Assembly: GCF_018691265.1 (NCBI RefSeq)
Contig: NW_024881321.1
Location: 24,091,698 to 24,155,697, forward strand
Direction: 5' to 3'
Origin: Tyto alba
Taxonomy: Eukaryota; Chordata; Aves; Strigiformes; Tytonidae
Length of the DNA stretch: 64,000 bases
Positions 51,076-63,440 of this stretch are shown here, one piece after another. Every line of letters begins with the position of its first letter. Positions within the stretch are counted from its first letter, which is position 1. Under the pieces are notes generated by a model that worked only from the letters and a program-made list of their open reading frames with translations, searched no databases and had not been told where the DNA came from. Made by a program: the position numbers and the translations under genes.

Positions 51076-51500
51076 CATAGAATCACAGAATCTTTGAATC
51101 ATTTAAGTTGAAAAGACCTTTAAGATCATCCAGTCCAACCGTTCACCTAACACCACCAAGTTCCACTAAAACATGTCCCTAAGTGCCACATCTACACGTC
51201 TTTTAAATACCTCCAGGGTTGGTGACTCAAACACTTCCCTGGGCAGCCTGTTCTAGTGCTTGACAGTGCTTTCAGTGGAGAAACTTTTCCTAATGCGCAA
51301 TTTAAACCTTCCCTAGCACAACTTGAGGCCATTTCCTCTTGTCTTATCACTCGTTACTTGGGAGAAGAGACTGATACCCACCTTGCCATAACCTCCTTTC
51401 AGGCAGTTGTAGAGAGTGGTAAGGTCTCCCCTCAGCCTCCTTTTCTCCAGGCTAAAAAGTCCCGGTTCCCTCTGCTGATCCTCATAAGTCTAAAGACATA
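51076..51500 (-). mobile_element. CR1 LINE 3' fragment
   Basis: The minus-strand 3' end carries two to three octamer-like tail words (plus strand 'catagaatcacagaatctttgaatcat'). Then come 'gatcatccagtccaacc', 'ctgggcagcctgttctagtgcttgac', 'cttgaggccatttcctcttgtcttatcac' and 'cttttctccaggct'. About 425 bp remains. It is closer to the remembered consensus than the CR1 sequence immediately to its right, so it is probably the younger insertion. Confidence 0.93.
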
Positions 51501-51539
51501 ATTTCCCTGTAGACTTAGGTCTTGAAAATATGCAAGGAT

Positions 51540-52450
51540 GAGGATCCTAAAACTAATTTGGATAATATGTTCTTGTGCCTTGGCGACCTCTTAGTGAAAA
51601 AAAATTATGTAACAATTTCAACTTGATCAGACTCATGACCAGTGCCCCTTGTATCTCCTAACACTATGAGAAAAGACGAATTGCAGTGCCTTGGTAACCG
51701 TCCTTCAGGCATTTACAGGGAGCTTTTAAATCACCCCTTAGCCTTCTCTCTGCCATACTAAACCAGTCCAGCTCCCTCTTACACACCTTCTAGAATACGT
51801 GTCATTTTTCATGCTCCCTATATTTTCTTCATATCCCTCTGGAACTGGGAGAGGTAAGCAAAATGATACAATGTCCCTTTTGTGGCTTTTCTAGCTCTGA
51901 GGGGAGGAAAATTATAGTTTCCCTTGATTGACCAGGTACAATTCAACCTCTGAATCACAGTATGCCTTATTTGTGAAGTTGTTTTTTATCCATTCATTGT
52001 TACTCTCAAGTAATTTTCAGCAGAGCTGGCATTCAGCTAGTTGTTTAGCATGCATTGGTGTCTGGTGTTGTTCTACACAGGATACAGAAAACATCTTTTC
52101 TCCTAGAGAAGCTTCAAGAATTTTCCATTGGTCCTGTTCTTAAGTTTATTATGGTATTTCTAGGTCAAAGATCTGTTATGTATGCTAGATACTACCTCCA
52201 AATTAGGTTTGCCTACAGATTGGCTGACTGTACCTTTTGCCTCATCACCATGTCTGTTGATAAAGATACTGAACAACATGTGCCCTACTATCATCCCCCA
52301 AGGACTCCACTCATTCCCAGTGAAAAACGTACATGGAGATATTGATTTTATTATTATTTTATTTTTAAGCTCAGAAGGATATTATGTCAAAGCCTTCCAA
52401 AATTCAAAATATATTACATCTACCACTGTTCCACCATCCACATAGTCATT
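51540..52450 (-). mobile_element. Older CR1 LINE fragment
   Basis: A second, more diverged minus-strand CR1. Landmarks on the plus strand are 'ttcttgtgcc...acctcttagtgaaaaaa', 'ccttagccttctctctgcc', 'gttgataaagatactgaacaac', 'atcccccaaggactccact' and 'tccacatagtcatttcatcatag'. These run in order from the C-terminus towards the reverse-transcriptase core. Its 3' end is missing or interrupted next to the younger CR1. Confidence 0.8.
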
Positions 52451-52619
52451 TCATCATAGAAAAGAAATGAAATTATTCAAAAGATGATTTGATGTTATTA
52501 AAATGTTGATGGCTATTCTTCTACATCTTTTTGCACTTTATATGATCATAAATGTATTCCAAGGCAACATCATACATTTACGCAAATATAATACATATCA
52601 ATATGTAGATACAATCATA

Positions 52620-53690
52620 TGTGAAATACTGGCTTTATGCACGGTGGGAGAGCAGTGGTTGCTGTTTATTTTGACTTTAGCAAGTCTGTTAATGGTTAAT
52701 ACACTTCTAGCAAAATTGGTGAGATATACCCTGGATAGGTAGACTATAAATTAGAAGGAAACACAGCAGTATCACTGAACTCAAAGGGTTGTGCTTAGCA
52801 TTACCATGTCTAACTATTGGCTAATTACTGGTGGCATGTGTTGAGGTCCATACTGCTGTCTAGATATGGGGACAGACTGTATCCTCAGCAAATTCACAGA
52901 CGATACCAAATTGAGAGGAACAGTTGGTACTCTGTAAGGCAAGGCTGCTATCCAAATGATCTTCACCGGGCTGTAGAAAAGGGCTGACAAAAAAACTCAT
53001 GATAATCATCAAAAGAAAATACAAGCCCCTGTACCTGAACCAAAATAACCATACGCAGCAGTACAGGCTGGGAACTGACTGGGTCGAAGGCAGTTTTGCA
53101 GAAAATGGTATGGAGGATTCTGGTGGTCAAGTTGAATGTGAGACAGCAGTGTGTTCTTGTGGCAAAGCTGGCTAACAGAATCCTGGCTATATTACCAAAA
53201 CCATCGCCCAACAGGTTGAGGAAAATGATCCTTCCCCTCTCTTTGGCACTTGTGAAGCTGTTGCCTATACTACTGTGTCTAGTATGGAGTTCCCTAGCAT
53301 AACAAAATGTCATACTGAATTGAGTCTAGTGGAGGAGTACCAAGGTAGCTGGGAGGCTGAAACATGCACTACAAAAGAAAAGGCTGAAAGCTGTCTGTCA
53401 AAAACAACTAAGGGATGAGGGGTAGAATATCTTATTGTTCTCTACAGCTACCTCAAGTGAAGGTACAACACAATGGAGGTAGTCTTCTTGGGGGTGCACA
53501 GTGGTAAGACAAAAAGCAACAGAGACAAGCTACAGCATGGTAAATTCAAATTACATAGTAAGAAGAATGAAGGCAAACACTGGAACAGGTTGTCTAGAGA
53601 TGTTGTGCAGTGTCCATCCTTGGAGATATTCAGAACTCAACTGGACACAGCCCTGTGCAACCTGAAATAAGTTGTCCATGAGCTATCCAA
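52620..53690 (+). mobile_element. Diverged CR1 LINE fragment
   Basis: Plus-strand CR1 ORF2: 'gggagagcagtggttgctgtttattttgactttagcaag', 'ctcagcaaattcacagacgatacc', 'gtacaggctgggaactgactgg' and 'cactggaacaggttgtctagag'. The last open frame (53473-53670) ends PSLEIFRTQLDTALCNLK, matching the CR1 ORF2 C-terminus. In 'caaattcacagacgatacc' the frame encodes FTDD where CR1 has FADD. Many indels are present. It lies head to head with the older minus-strand CR1, and the two share the same part of the element. Confidence 0.85.
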
Positions 53691-56600
53691 ACCAATGACA
53701 TAAGCATCCAACCTAAATTATGCTGTGATTTTACCTATTATGTAGCTATAGCAAATTAAATAAATTTGATGACAACTGTAGCTTGGTTTACTTAGGCATG
53801 ATTCATTTAAATTAAATTTGGATGTCTACAGTTAGATGTTCTCTTTACATTTCACAGAATAAAGGTGTTCTGCTTTAAGATCCTATTTGCCTTAATCTGG
53901 TTATCCAAAGCAAATTCTGATGATTGGAAGATTTTTAGCTCAGAAGCTCAATTCAGTTGTTTAGTGCCATTTGAAAAACCTTTAGAAACTGGAATACCTT
54001 CATAGATGTACCTAGTATACCTTGAATAATATTATGTGGCACCAGATTTTGAGATATATCTAAAAAAATTCCCTGTGAATTAATTTATTGAACATGCATC
54101 ATGACAAGTACATTTTCAAATTATTATTTTAATTTCACTTTTGGGGCACTAGCATGATTTTTCATTACAAAATTTTCAGTGCTGTTCAAAAATAAAGTGA
54201 CTTTCAATACACTGTCTATCAGGTCTTTATTTTACTTCTATGGGCTTTTATCACTACTGATTGGCATAGAGATAGCAAACTTCAGCAGGAATATTTCCTA
54301 TATCGAAAGTACTAGGAAAAAATGTTTAAATAGTTCAGCATATTTCTCAGCAAAAGAGCTTTTAAAATATCTTTTGAAAAATGTTTGTACTTATGGCCCT
54401 TTAGTGACTAGGAATCAACTACAGACAACATTTCAGCTTCTAGAAAGAAAATTGCCTTAAAACTTCATTAAATATTTATATTTGTCTGCCTGCCTTGTTA
54501 GCATTTTATGAATAGGCAAAAGAAGATCCTGAAGATTTTCTTTCCACTAAACAATTTTATACAAGAACTTTTAATATATTTTTATAGCCAAAAATAAAAT
54601 AAAAAAAAGCTGGAAAGCTGGAACATACTAGCTAGATATTGCTCACAGTGTCTGTATACCTTAAGTGATATCAAACCCTCTTCTTTAATCTGGATATATA
54701 TACATCCAAATTACAAACAGAAAAGAATAAACCCCTCTTGTAGTTTTGAATAATACACCAATGTATTTTGGGAAATCCTATCAAACTGATTTTTAAAAAA
54801 TGTAATACATTAATATATATTATTAATATTCATTCTGTAGTGATTATACATTAGTCAATATATGAATTCTGTAATGAAATTACGTGAACCTCAGTGGAAA
54901 GAATTTTATATAATTTTATTACACATGATTCTGAAAAAAATTTTTAGACAATATAATTGTTGGTCTCACATGCTTGTGTTTCCTTTTTGAAAAGGTCACA
55001 TTACTCAGTGTTCAGTATACACCTATTTCCAAATGGATATTTACTGAAGTATAGCTGTGGCACTAAAACTATTCAAAATACTGCAGATTTTGTTTTAAAT
55101 GGTTGAGGTTTTATTTTACTTTAAGAAAAAAAGTAAAAATACCCACCAAAACACACCCACAAGACTGACCAAAACTGAATTTTAAACACAGAAAATGCTG
55201 AACATAAAGAAATTACTTGGCTGTAGCTGCAAAAACACCTAGATAGTCACAATGCTATTAATACCATAACTCATTGCAACCAAAGCAGCAAAATGTTGAT
55301 TAACTGTAACCTTAGAAACCCACCCACATCTCCCTACATTTCCCCAGCTCAGCTACCTACAGAAACAAGCAGGTCACAAGTAGACCCTCCCATGATCATC
55401 AACACATTTTCCTTTTCATTCCATCACTCCCCCATAATATGAAATTTCACTTGTGTTTGTTTAACAGTAATTCCTTAAAAATTATTCGTATCAAAGATAT
55501 GTATGCCTGTGCTATAAGAACTACAGCTAGTTAAATGCCAGATTTATCTTGTGTAGTCCAATAGAATTAAATCATATGTGCATAAGCCCAATATTTTTTT
55601 CTATTGCTATCTAATTATTCCTAATTCTTTCATCTTCTTCTATATGCCTAATTCTTTTTCTTTCTAATTTTTATCTCAATTGTTTTAACACACCTGTGAC
55701 GAGATATGAAAGTACATGTACATTTACATGTCAAACTCAATTAACCCCCCATTTGAATATGTATTTCTGGTTTAATTTTAATTAAGTTTTGCCCACTTCA
55801 ATGTCTGTTTTTTTTCTGTAAAAATAAAATTTTTATCTTGACAGACTGATAATTCAGAGATTATGCTTGTAATTTAGTTCTGTTATTAATAGATAGTAAA
55901 TACAATATCTTAATTTATTAGGAATGATATTTACTAGCTTTTATTTATTGTTTTGTATGAAGACAAGACTTGGGGAACACAGCCCAAAGAAAAGATGACT
56001 TTCATAAATCACAGCATGACTTTTGGAGAACGAAACTCTTTGATCATTTAAGTCATCCAATGCTCTTATTAAAACTGAGAAATATCTATAGTTACTTAGC
56101 TGAGACAGAGCTCTGATAAATACTGTTAGTGCTTTGTCTGACTAAGCTCACTTTTCATTCCACTGTGTCAGACACTGCATTGAAAGGTTGAAGCTAACTC
56201 AGCCTTCTTTCCACAGTTCTTCATTTGGAGTGTTGTTATACACACTAGGTTTTCTCTTTTTTTTTTCATTGCTCAAAACTATTTACAGAAGAAATACTGA
56301 AAAAGGTACCAAGAGTGATTTATTTTTCAAATACAAATTCCAGAAGATTTAAAATTTCTCGACTCAATTACTCTTCTACGTTCTACAGGATGCAACTCCG
56401 AGATCAGTGACTCAGTGAAAAGGAAATTTCACCCCTTCAAGGACCACATACACTCAAATGTTTAATTATTGATTAAATACTGATTAGATATTTAATCAAA
56501 TTACTTTTTAAAAATTTCCTAAACTTAGTCAACACCAGCTTCGTATTACTGAATTATATTAGCATATGTAATGCATATAGTGAATATTAGTCAATGATAG

Positions 56601-58993
56601 CAAAACAGCCTTTGTATTCACATCTGTTACTTCAGTATAACATTCTACATACATAACTTGTGTTAACAATAACAGTCACCATGCAGTGTAAAGAATCAAA
56701 ATCAAATGTACCATGTATATTGTTGTCTAGTTTTAATATATCAATTTAATCTACAAAATTATTTCAACTGTTATAGTTTATAGCTAAAGACTATTATGTA
56801 TTGTAAAGTACTGAACAAGTCAAAAGGCTCTAACAGAGGCATGGAAAATCAAAATTCTTTGTTTTATTTGTGCAAAAGATGTTTAATTGTGTTAGGTAGG
56901 GAGGAAGAAAATTTAAGGGATATCATCCAGTTTAATAAGTTCACACCAAAATTTCAATTTAGCTACATTTACCTATAAAAGACTACACATACTAGATAAT
57001 GACTGGGGGAGAAATAACCAGTTACTTGACTACTGAAGGACTTTTTTGTTTTAGAAGGAAAATAGATCAAATTATAGATGTTTTCTTACTGCTTTCTTTT
57101 ATTCAAAAATATTAACATTTATTTTAATTGGGCATTAAAATTTATAAGTTTTGATTCACTTCCTATCTCTTTTAGTATTTTATTTCACAAGGGAATAAAT
57201 ATAGATAATTGTGAATTAGTTAACTGGTCAATAAACAACTGATTACTGCAATCTTTCTCTTCCTACATGACAATTAAATCTACTGGTTATACTGGTAAAA
57301 CCGAATGCTTATTTAGGGACAAAAGGAGCAAAAATTATTTTATTACTCTAACTATGCTAGTAAATAAATACAACTTCTGCAGAGTGATTATGATTATGCA
57401 GAAATGCCTTTGATTTTTGAATGTCACTCAGCAAATTGATGGAGCTGAATTCTCATTTTGGAGAGCAATGGAATAAGGCCTTGTTTGGTGGAAGGGGCTT
57501 ATAAAAATACCACATATTTATAAAACATAATTAATAATTAAAAATATGTTTAGAACAAAAAGAAAAACAAACTACCTTTTATACTAGGTATACAGGCAGT
57601 TACAGCAGAATAACTTATGTCCTATAAATCTATACTTTAGTTTAACTCATGGTCCTGCATATGGTAAAAAGCAAAAGAAAAAATAAGCATTTTCCAAATT
57701 ATAATCGTGAAAGTCATCAGGTAAAGAAAATAAATGAGTGCTATACAATATAAAATCTTCTAATACTGTAGCAAAAGAAATAATAGTATGAATAAAATAT
57801 GTATTAAATAGATGTCATCTCCTAGTGGCAGACATTAACCACCACTGCACCTCTTTCCAGCAGACTAAACTTTAATTGGTGAGGGCAGTAGTGCCTTTGA
57901 ACTTTTAACAGCAGGCACATGAATGCATTAACAAGGTAATTGACACCTGAATTCAAAAGCTTTGCCTCATGTTGTAAAACAGGCTTTGATCTTTAATATT
58001 TTTTTTAGTCAAATCTCCTTCCTATTTTTTATACAACGTTGAAGAAAAGACATGACCTATGAAACTATTAGTTATATGAAGAAAAAACAAGCTCCAGAAC
58101 AATGATCTGTTTTAAACTGCTAAATTCTCTTCCTTGTCCAGAACTTGAAGATCATTAAAAAAAAACTAACCCCAACCCCAAATAACCTAAACACTTTCTT
58201 AGTGGTGTTTATTTTATTTCTTTCTGGTTCATTTGTTCACATGAGGAGTAAAAGTAATCTAACAGATACTTCTGCTGAATGGTCAGTGTGAACCTGTGCT
58301 GCAGTGGCAGAGTAGTCGCCATTGACACCCTCTTCAGAATGTCATGAATGTTTATGGTTCTCTACTTACTTTCACTTGAACTCAGTCCTGCAGTTTCCAA
58401 TATGCTTGAATCTTTAATTAAAAATAAATGAGTGAATGATTGAGTGAATTAATTAATTAATGGTTAATCAATTTCACTCTTTAATTCCAGGCTTTTTGTG
58501 AAGGTCAAGTCATTTGGATTTTTCTGATCAAATGTTTCTTTGACTGCCTTTCTCCATTACGAAATCAAGAGATTATATATTTCTCTTCTTCTCATGAACA
58601 CAAAGGTTTACCTTGGAAGTATGTACTCTTTTGTTTCTACCCTTAGTCTACCTCAGGACATCTAGGTGTAATACTTCACATGAACACCCAAGTATAAAAC
58701 AATTTTAGACTGGTATCTTTGCAGGAATTTACTTTTCATATCTTTTGCTCCTGTTTTCTCTCTTCCTTCCTCTGTGAATTCTGTAGCTGTGACAAACAGT
58801 TTTAGTGATTTTCTATATCTTGAATTATACATGCAAAAAGTCTAATAGTGCCATTATCTTTGTAAATGTTGAACTCTAATGCGGAATTCTTCTCTCAAAG
58901 CTAAACTTAATGGTGGAGATATCTGTATGTCATACATGTATCTGAGTTTTTTTTAATATAGCCATGGTAATTTATCTAGCTTTCAATTTAAAA
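53691..58993. other. AT-rich sequence, nothing recognised
   Basis: About 5.3 kb without a recognised gene, RNA or repeat family. A (TTAA)-rich word run lies near 58445-58465. The longest open frame (54179-54460, 93 codons) has no domain. Confidence 0.55.
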
Positions 58994-59335
58994 CAACAGA
59001 ATCACAGAAGGGCTGAAGTTAGGCGGGATTTTGAGATTATCTATTCTAACCCCCCTGCTCAAAGCACAGTTACCTGGCTGTTGAGGGCCATGTGCAGTCA
59101 GGTTTTTTTATACCTCCAGGGATGGAAACACTAATATGGACAACCTGTTCTAGAGTTTGACCATAATTACATTAAAAAAGAAAATAAAATAACCTTATAT
59201 TTAAGTGAAATTTCTTGTGTTTCAGTTTATTCCCACTGCCTCTTGTCCTGTCACTGGGTGCCACTGAGAAGAGTCTGGGTCTCTTTTTAACTCATTCCAG
59301 TCAGGTATTTCCTGATTTTTTATTTTTTTTTTTTC
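58994..59335 (-). mobile_element. CR1 LINE 3' fragment, different subfamily
   Basis: Plus-strand landmarks are 'acagaatcacagaagggctgaagtt', 'ggctgttgagggccatgtgcagtcaggtttt', 'cctccagggatggaaacactaatatggacaacctgttctag' and 'ttcccactgcctcttgtcctgtcactgggtgccactgagaagagtctgg'. The wording differs from the 51- and 60-kb copies, indicating another CR1 subfamily. It is truncated at the 5' end. Confidence 0.9.
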
Positions 59336-60462
59336 AATATAGGAGCCATAACAATAAAACAGCAGATTTAAGTACTAAAATATTTGTTTCTGGAGCAGTT
59401 AATGAACTCTTTTAAAAATTATTATTATTTTCTGCTGCCTATCTGTGCTTATCACCAAAGGAACTTTTGCTGACATCTGTTAATGTTATTCATTACTTTC
59501 CTATTCAGTCTTCAACCAGGTTTTAAATCATCCAATTAACTGCAAAATTATGCTTAATATATTATCTGAGCTTCAGTTAGATTTCAGAGTGACACTGAGC
59601 TATGAAACTTCTGTTAATACATTCTGGGTATCATGCTACCCTGTAGAAGAATAGAGAGATTTTCAGGAAAACTGGCTCTGAAACAGGAAGCATTATAACT
59701 GCTGAAGTGGTCTGTGGCTGATCTGTTTTGAAGTGGGCTGAAGGGACTGGACTGCAGTGAGAATCTGAACTAGTCTCTCTGTACAGCACAACATAAATGT
59801 TTCAGCTCAGCTGGAGTTAGTTCTGGGATTTCTAATGTACCACTATAATGTCTGGCACAGCTATAGAAAGGTTTTGATAGCTGCACAGAGTTGAGGGAGC
59901 AGTAAAAAAACAAACCAAAAAACATCCTAGATTTATTCTATCAGCTCGATGCAATGTTCAGAAGTGCTCACTTTTGACCAAACTCTGCCTAAATTTAATA
60001 CTATGGCAATAGTAAATACTTCTGAAAACATCATGTTCAACAATGAAAGTAACCCGAAGTGAGGTTTTGTTGATTATGTCAACTATGTGAAATAATGAAT
60101 GCTTGGTGCTTTTGATGTTGTCTTTTAATGCAGTGAGTGTAATCTTTGTACTACTGAATTTAATGGCCATTTTGCCATTGATTATAGTGGAACTGGGATT
60201 TCATCCTCTGTCACAATGGAGTAATCATTTCATATGCATTGACTCCAGAGTCTTTTATGGATAAATGGCAAAAACTAATGCAACTATGCTGATATTTCTT
60301 TGAAAATCTCATAAGTAGACATAGTAGATAAAATCAGATGCAATAAAGATGTGGGTGTACTGGTAAAATGAACAGGAAAAAAAAGAAAAAAAAAGAAAAG
60401 CAACAGAAAGGAAGAGTACTGCACTAAGTTTCCTAGACTCCTGTTTTCCCTCTTTGTTATAT
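59336..60462. other. AT-rich sequence with a short fold-back repeat
   Basis: No gene recognised. It contains the imperfect inverted repeat at 60153-60188 and an A/G-rich run (60376-60400). Confidence 0.5.
60153..60188. repeat. Imperfect inverted repeat of the fold-back amniote motif
   Basis: Left arm actgaatttaatggc (60153-60167) and right arm gccattgattatagt (60174-60188) flank cattt-type loop bases. It is followed by 'ggaactgggatttcatcc'. The layout mirrors the phrase 'ttgacttcaatgggag...gccattgacttcaatggg' that recurs in reptile and bird genomes. Confidence 0.45.
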
Positions 60463-61432
60463 AAACATTAGAATTGTTTAGGCTGGAAAAAGCCTTTGGA
60501 TCATTGAGTCAAATCCTTAGCGTAACACTGCCAAAACCATTACTAAACCATATCCCTAAGCATCACTTCTACATGTCTTTTAAATACCTTCAGGGATGGT
60601 GACTCAACCACTTCCCTGGGCAGCCTGTTCCAATGCCTGACAACCCTTACAGTGAAGAAATTTTTCCTAATGTACAGTGTAAACCTCCCCTGGTGCAACT
60701 TGAGGCCATTTACTCTTGTCCTATCACCTGTTACTTGGGAGAAGAGACCAACACCCACCTTGCTACAGCATCCTTTCAGATAGTTGTAAAGAGTGGTAAG
60801 GTCTCCCCTCAGTCTCCTTTTCTCCAGACTAAACAACCCCAGTTCCCTCAGCCACTCTTCATAAGACTTGTGCTTGAGACCCTTCACCACTTTGTTTCCC
60901 TTCTTTGGACATGCTCCAGCACTGCCGTGTCTTTCTTGTAGAGAGGGGCCTGAAACCAAGCACATTCAAGATGCAGCCTCACCAGTGCCGAATACAGGGG
61001 GACAATCACTTCCCTATTCCTGCTGGCCACACTATTTCTGATACAAGCCAGGATGCCATGGGCCTTCTTGGCCACCTGGGCACACTGCCGGCTCATATTC
61101 ATCCAACTGTCGACCAAAACTCCCAGGTCCTTTTCCACCAGGCAGCTTTCCAGCCACTCTTCCCCAAGCCTATAGCACTGTATGAGGTTGTTGTGACCCA
61201 GGTGCAGGACCTGACACTGAGCCTTGTTGAACCTTATACAATTGGCCTCGGCCCATCGATCCAGCCTGTCCACATCCCTCTGTGGAGCCTTCCTACCCTC
61301 AAGGAGATCAACACTCCCAAGTAGGTGTTGTCTACAAACTACTGAGGGTGCACTTGATCCCCTCGTCCAGATCACTGATACAGCTATTAAGCAGAACTGG
61401 CCCCAATACTGAGACCTGGGGAACACCACTGA
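60463..61432 (-). mobile_element. CR1 LINE, best-preserved copy in the window
   Basis: About 970 bp, from just upstream of the PQGS-type motif region of ORF2 ('ggtgttccccaggtctcag' on the minus strand) through the stop codon and 3' UTR. The tail words near 60463 are degraded. Two long minus-strand frames cover nearly all of it, so few indels have accumulated. It is probably one of the younger insertions here. It is truncated at the 5' end and cannot be autonomous. Confidence 0.95.
60543..61432 (-). pseudogene. CR1 ORF2 C-terminal region, one frameshift
   Basis: The upstream frame (to 60884) encodes [40 protein letters not shown] and [20 protein letters not shown]. The downstream frame (60965-60543) encodes [20 protein letters not shown] and [20 protein letters not shown], then ends RDMV and stop. 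The two frames overlap by about 80 nt, so a single shift separates them. The FADD-equivalent stretch near 61320 is corrupted. These residues are the CR1 reverse-transcriptase thumb and C-terminal segments. Confidence 0.93.
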
Positions 61433-61902
61433 TATTACATTTTTTAATAGAATATGAAGCAGAAAATGTGGCAAAAGAAATAAAAGATTTTTCCTTTAAT
61501 ATGGTGACTGTTAACTAGGTGGGACTGTGAAATCTAGGCTAATGTATTATTTTTGTAGGAAATTTCAATCATTTTGAGTTGTGGGAACCTCTGGGGGTTT
61601 TGTTTTTTTGTTTTTTTTGAAGGTGTCAGTGAAGCACCTTGGTGATACCAGGATGTTTGAGCTGTCCATCCAGGTGTTCTCCGGTTGGCCAGAGAAGAGG
61701 ACCAGCACTACACCATTGCTGGTCCTCCTGACTGCCAAAGCAGGCCATATGGTTGTGTGGTATGTTTGGAACAACAGGCTTTCCTGACTTAGGCTGTGGA
61801 GATCAAGTGCTGAGCTCTCTTACAGGTACCCCGAAACAGCATCTTTTTGATTGGAAAAACCAATCGTGCAGTTTACATCTTTAATTATCCTTTTTTTTCA
61901 AC
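61433..61902. other. Segment of mixed composition, no firm call
   Basis: It holds a T-rich run (61600-61620). Then about 180 bp of balanced composition is open on both strands (61581-61787 plus, 61565-61774 minus), without a recognisable domain. If the coding-like segment to the right is a retrocopy in minus orientation, this could be its 3' untranslated part and the T-rich run its tail. That is inference. Confidence 0.25.
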
Positions 61903-62440
61903 TTATTCACCTTCTTTTTCTTTGGCCTGGTACCTCCATTTCTCTCTAGATTCAAGGTGCTGAGATACTGACACCCAGGTTGAATATTTTTGTTGTTTTG
62001 CTGGCTTGTACCACTAGAGTGAGCCCTTTTCTTGTCTGTAGGTTGAGATCTTTGAACTGCTGCTGGATCTTGTCCCACTTTTGTACTTTGTTATCTACCT
62101 CTGATGTCATTATGCCAATGATGTGCTACTGTATGATGTCCCATAGTCATGTTACAACTTCCAAGAGTGATTATCAACTTTAAAACATATATCTGATACA
62201 GTGTGTCTGTTACCTGAGGTGTCCGATGGTGTCAGGTGCCAGACTTGCTGTAGAAGAAACATTTAACTCTTTTATGTTTTTAACTAGAAGCTGTCCCCTG
62301 AATTTCAGTTATAAACTGACTAACAGTGAAGTCACAGTAAACATTTTGGATGGTCCTGTAGATATCACCTGCACTTTGTGCTTTATAAGCATTTCTTCTG
62401 TATTGTCATATGATCATGGTCTTCTGTCATCTTTGAAGGA
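61903..62440 (-). pseudogene. Possible decayed coding sequence, unidentified
   Basis: On the minus strand one frame, with a few stops, reads protein-like over much of this region. Near 62370-62309 it has MLIKHKVQVISTGPSKMFTV. Near 62308-62210 it has KNIKELNVSSTASLAPDTIG. From 62127 to 61952 it has 58 uninterrupted codons including DKIQQQFKDLNLQTRKGL. A shift of one base then gives SQHLESREKWRYQAKEKEGE and a stop at 61903. The parent is not recognised. Interruption by stops argues against function. A chance origin cannot be ruled out. Confidence 0.22.
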
Positions 62441-62955
62441 AAATAATGTGATTTCTAGAGAGTTTTGATTAAGGCACAGGGCCACTGGACAGACCAAAGA
62501 ACAAAGCGGAGTTCATGTGCTGACTCTGAAACAGAAAGAAAGAAAGAATGAAGTTAGATGGGTAATTAGTTACAAGCGCATACATACATTCACAAACACA
62601 TCAGTGATGTGTGTATAAACACATATAGACACTACATACATAGGTGAACACATTGATTACCTATATATGGAAAAGAAACCATGGCAGGATGCAGAAGTTG
62701 CAGTCAGGCTCTTTATTAAAAGATGACTTAATGGCAGATGGAAAAAGGGACTGATGCTTAAGTGAATGGAATGGTTACCCCAGGAAAACCTGTACAAAAG
62801 CTCAGTTGTTGCCTTTCTTGTTTTCCCTAGAAAGCTTGTTTTGGCATCTCAAGTATATGCTCTGTGTATGCCCAATGGCACTACCATCCTACATGGGCTG
62901 AGAGACAAAGTATCACCTTCATGCTAGAATTTGTTCAGGATGAACTAGGTGTTTT
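62441..62955. other. No feature recognised
   Basis: A short (GAAA)n run lies near 62530-62547, and CATA/CACA-rich sequence lies at 62578-62645. No family or gene was recognised. Confidence 0.5.
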
Positions 62956-63034
62956 TCTCATAACTAGAGCAGGGAGATGGACCACATGATGTCTAGAGGT
63001 CCCTTCAATCCTCAGCCATTCTGTCATTCTGAAC
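62956..63034 (+). mobile_element. CR1-like 3' terminus
   Basis: 'gggagatggaccacatgatgtctagaggtcccttcaatcctcagccattctgtcattctg' follows the usual CR1 end ('gatgatctctagaggtcccttccaacc...attctgtgattctg'). Only the 3' UTR is recognisable. Confidence 0.7.
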
Positions 63035-63179
63035 TCTTTCAAAAGGTATACCACACAATCACAGAACAGTGATACGAGATAGTGATATAGTCTCTCCTCC
63101 TAACACAGCTGTTACATCATTTGATCATTTTGTTAGCCCTGGGGCTAAGTCTGGGGCTCTGATTTGAAGAGCAAACAGT

Positions 63180-63440
63180 TGATAGGGACAATAACTGAGG
63201 TCTACAAAATCATTAGGGTGGTAGATAGAGTGAATAAGAGTTGTTATTCACCAAATACCGTAACATTAAAAACTGGGATAACCTCAGTGAAACCAACTTA
63301 AATCAGATAAAAGAAAATACCTCTTTGCACATCAGGTAGTGAACTTTTGTAACTTGCTGTCATAGGAAGTAGCGGAGACAGTCAATGTCAGCAGGTTCAG
63401 ATTCATGGGTGAACAAATAAATAAAGAACAAATAGATACT
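63180..63440 (+). mobile_element. Ancient CR1/L3-like LINE fragment
   Basis: 'ataactgaggtctacaaaatcat', 'gataagaaaatacctctttgcacatcaggtagtgaac'-type wording, 'ttgtaacttgctgtcataggaagtagcggagac' and 'gcaggttcagattcatgg' follow the C-terminal part of old CR1/L3-type LINEs of amniotes ('tggaactcattgccacaggaagt...ggagac'). It is strongly diverged, with the same orientation as the CR1 tail to its left. Confidence 0.6.

Noticed and set aside
60633..61324. Plus-strand frames of 102 and 139 codons at 60.6-61.3 kb
   Set aside because: They are antisense shadows of the CR1 ORF2 on the minus strand.
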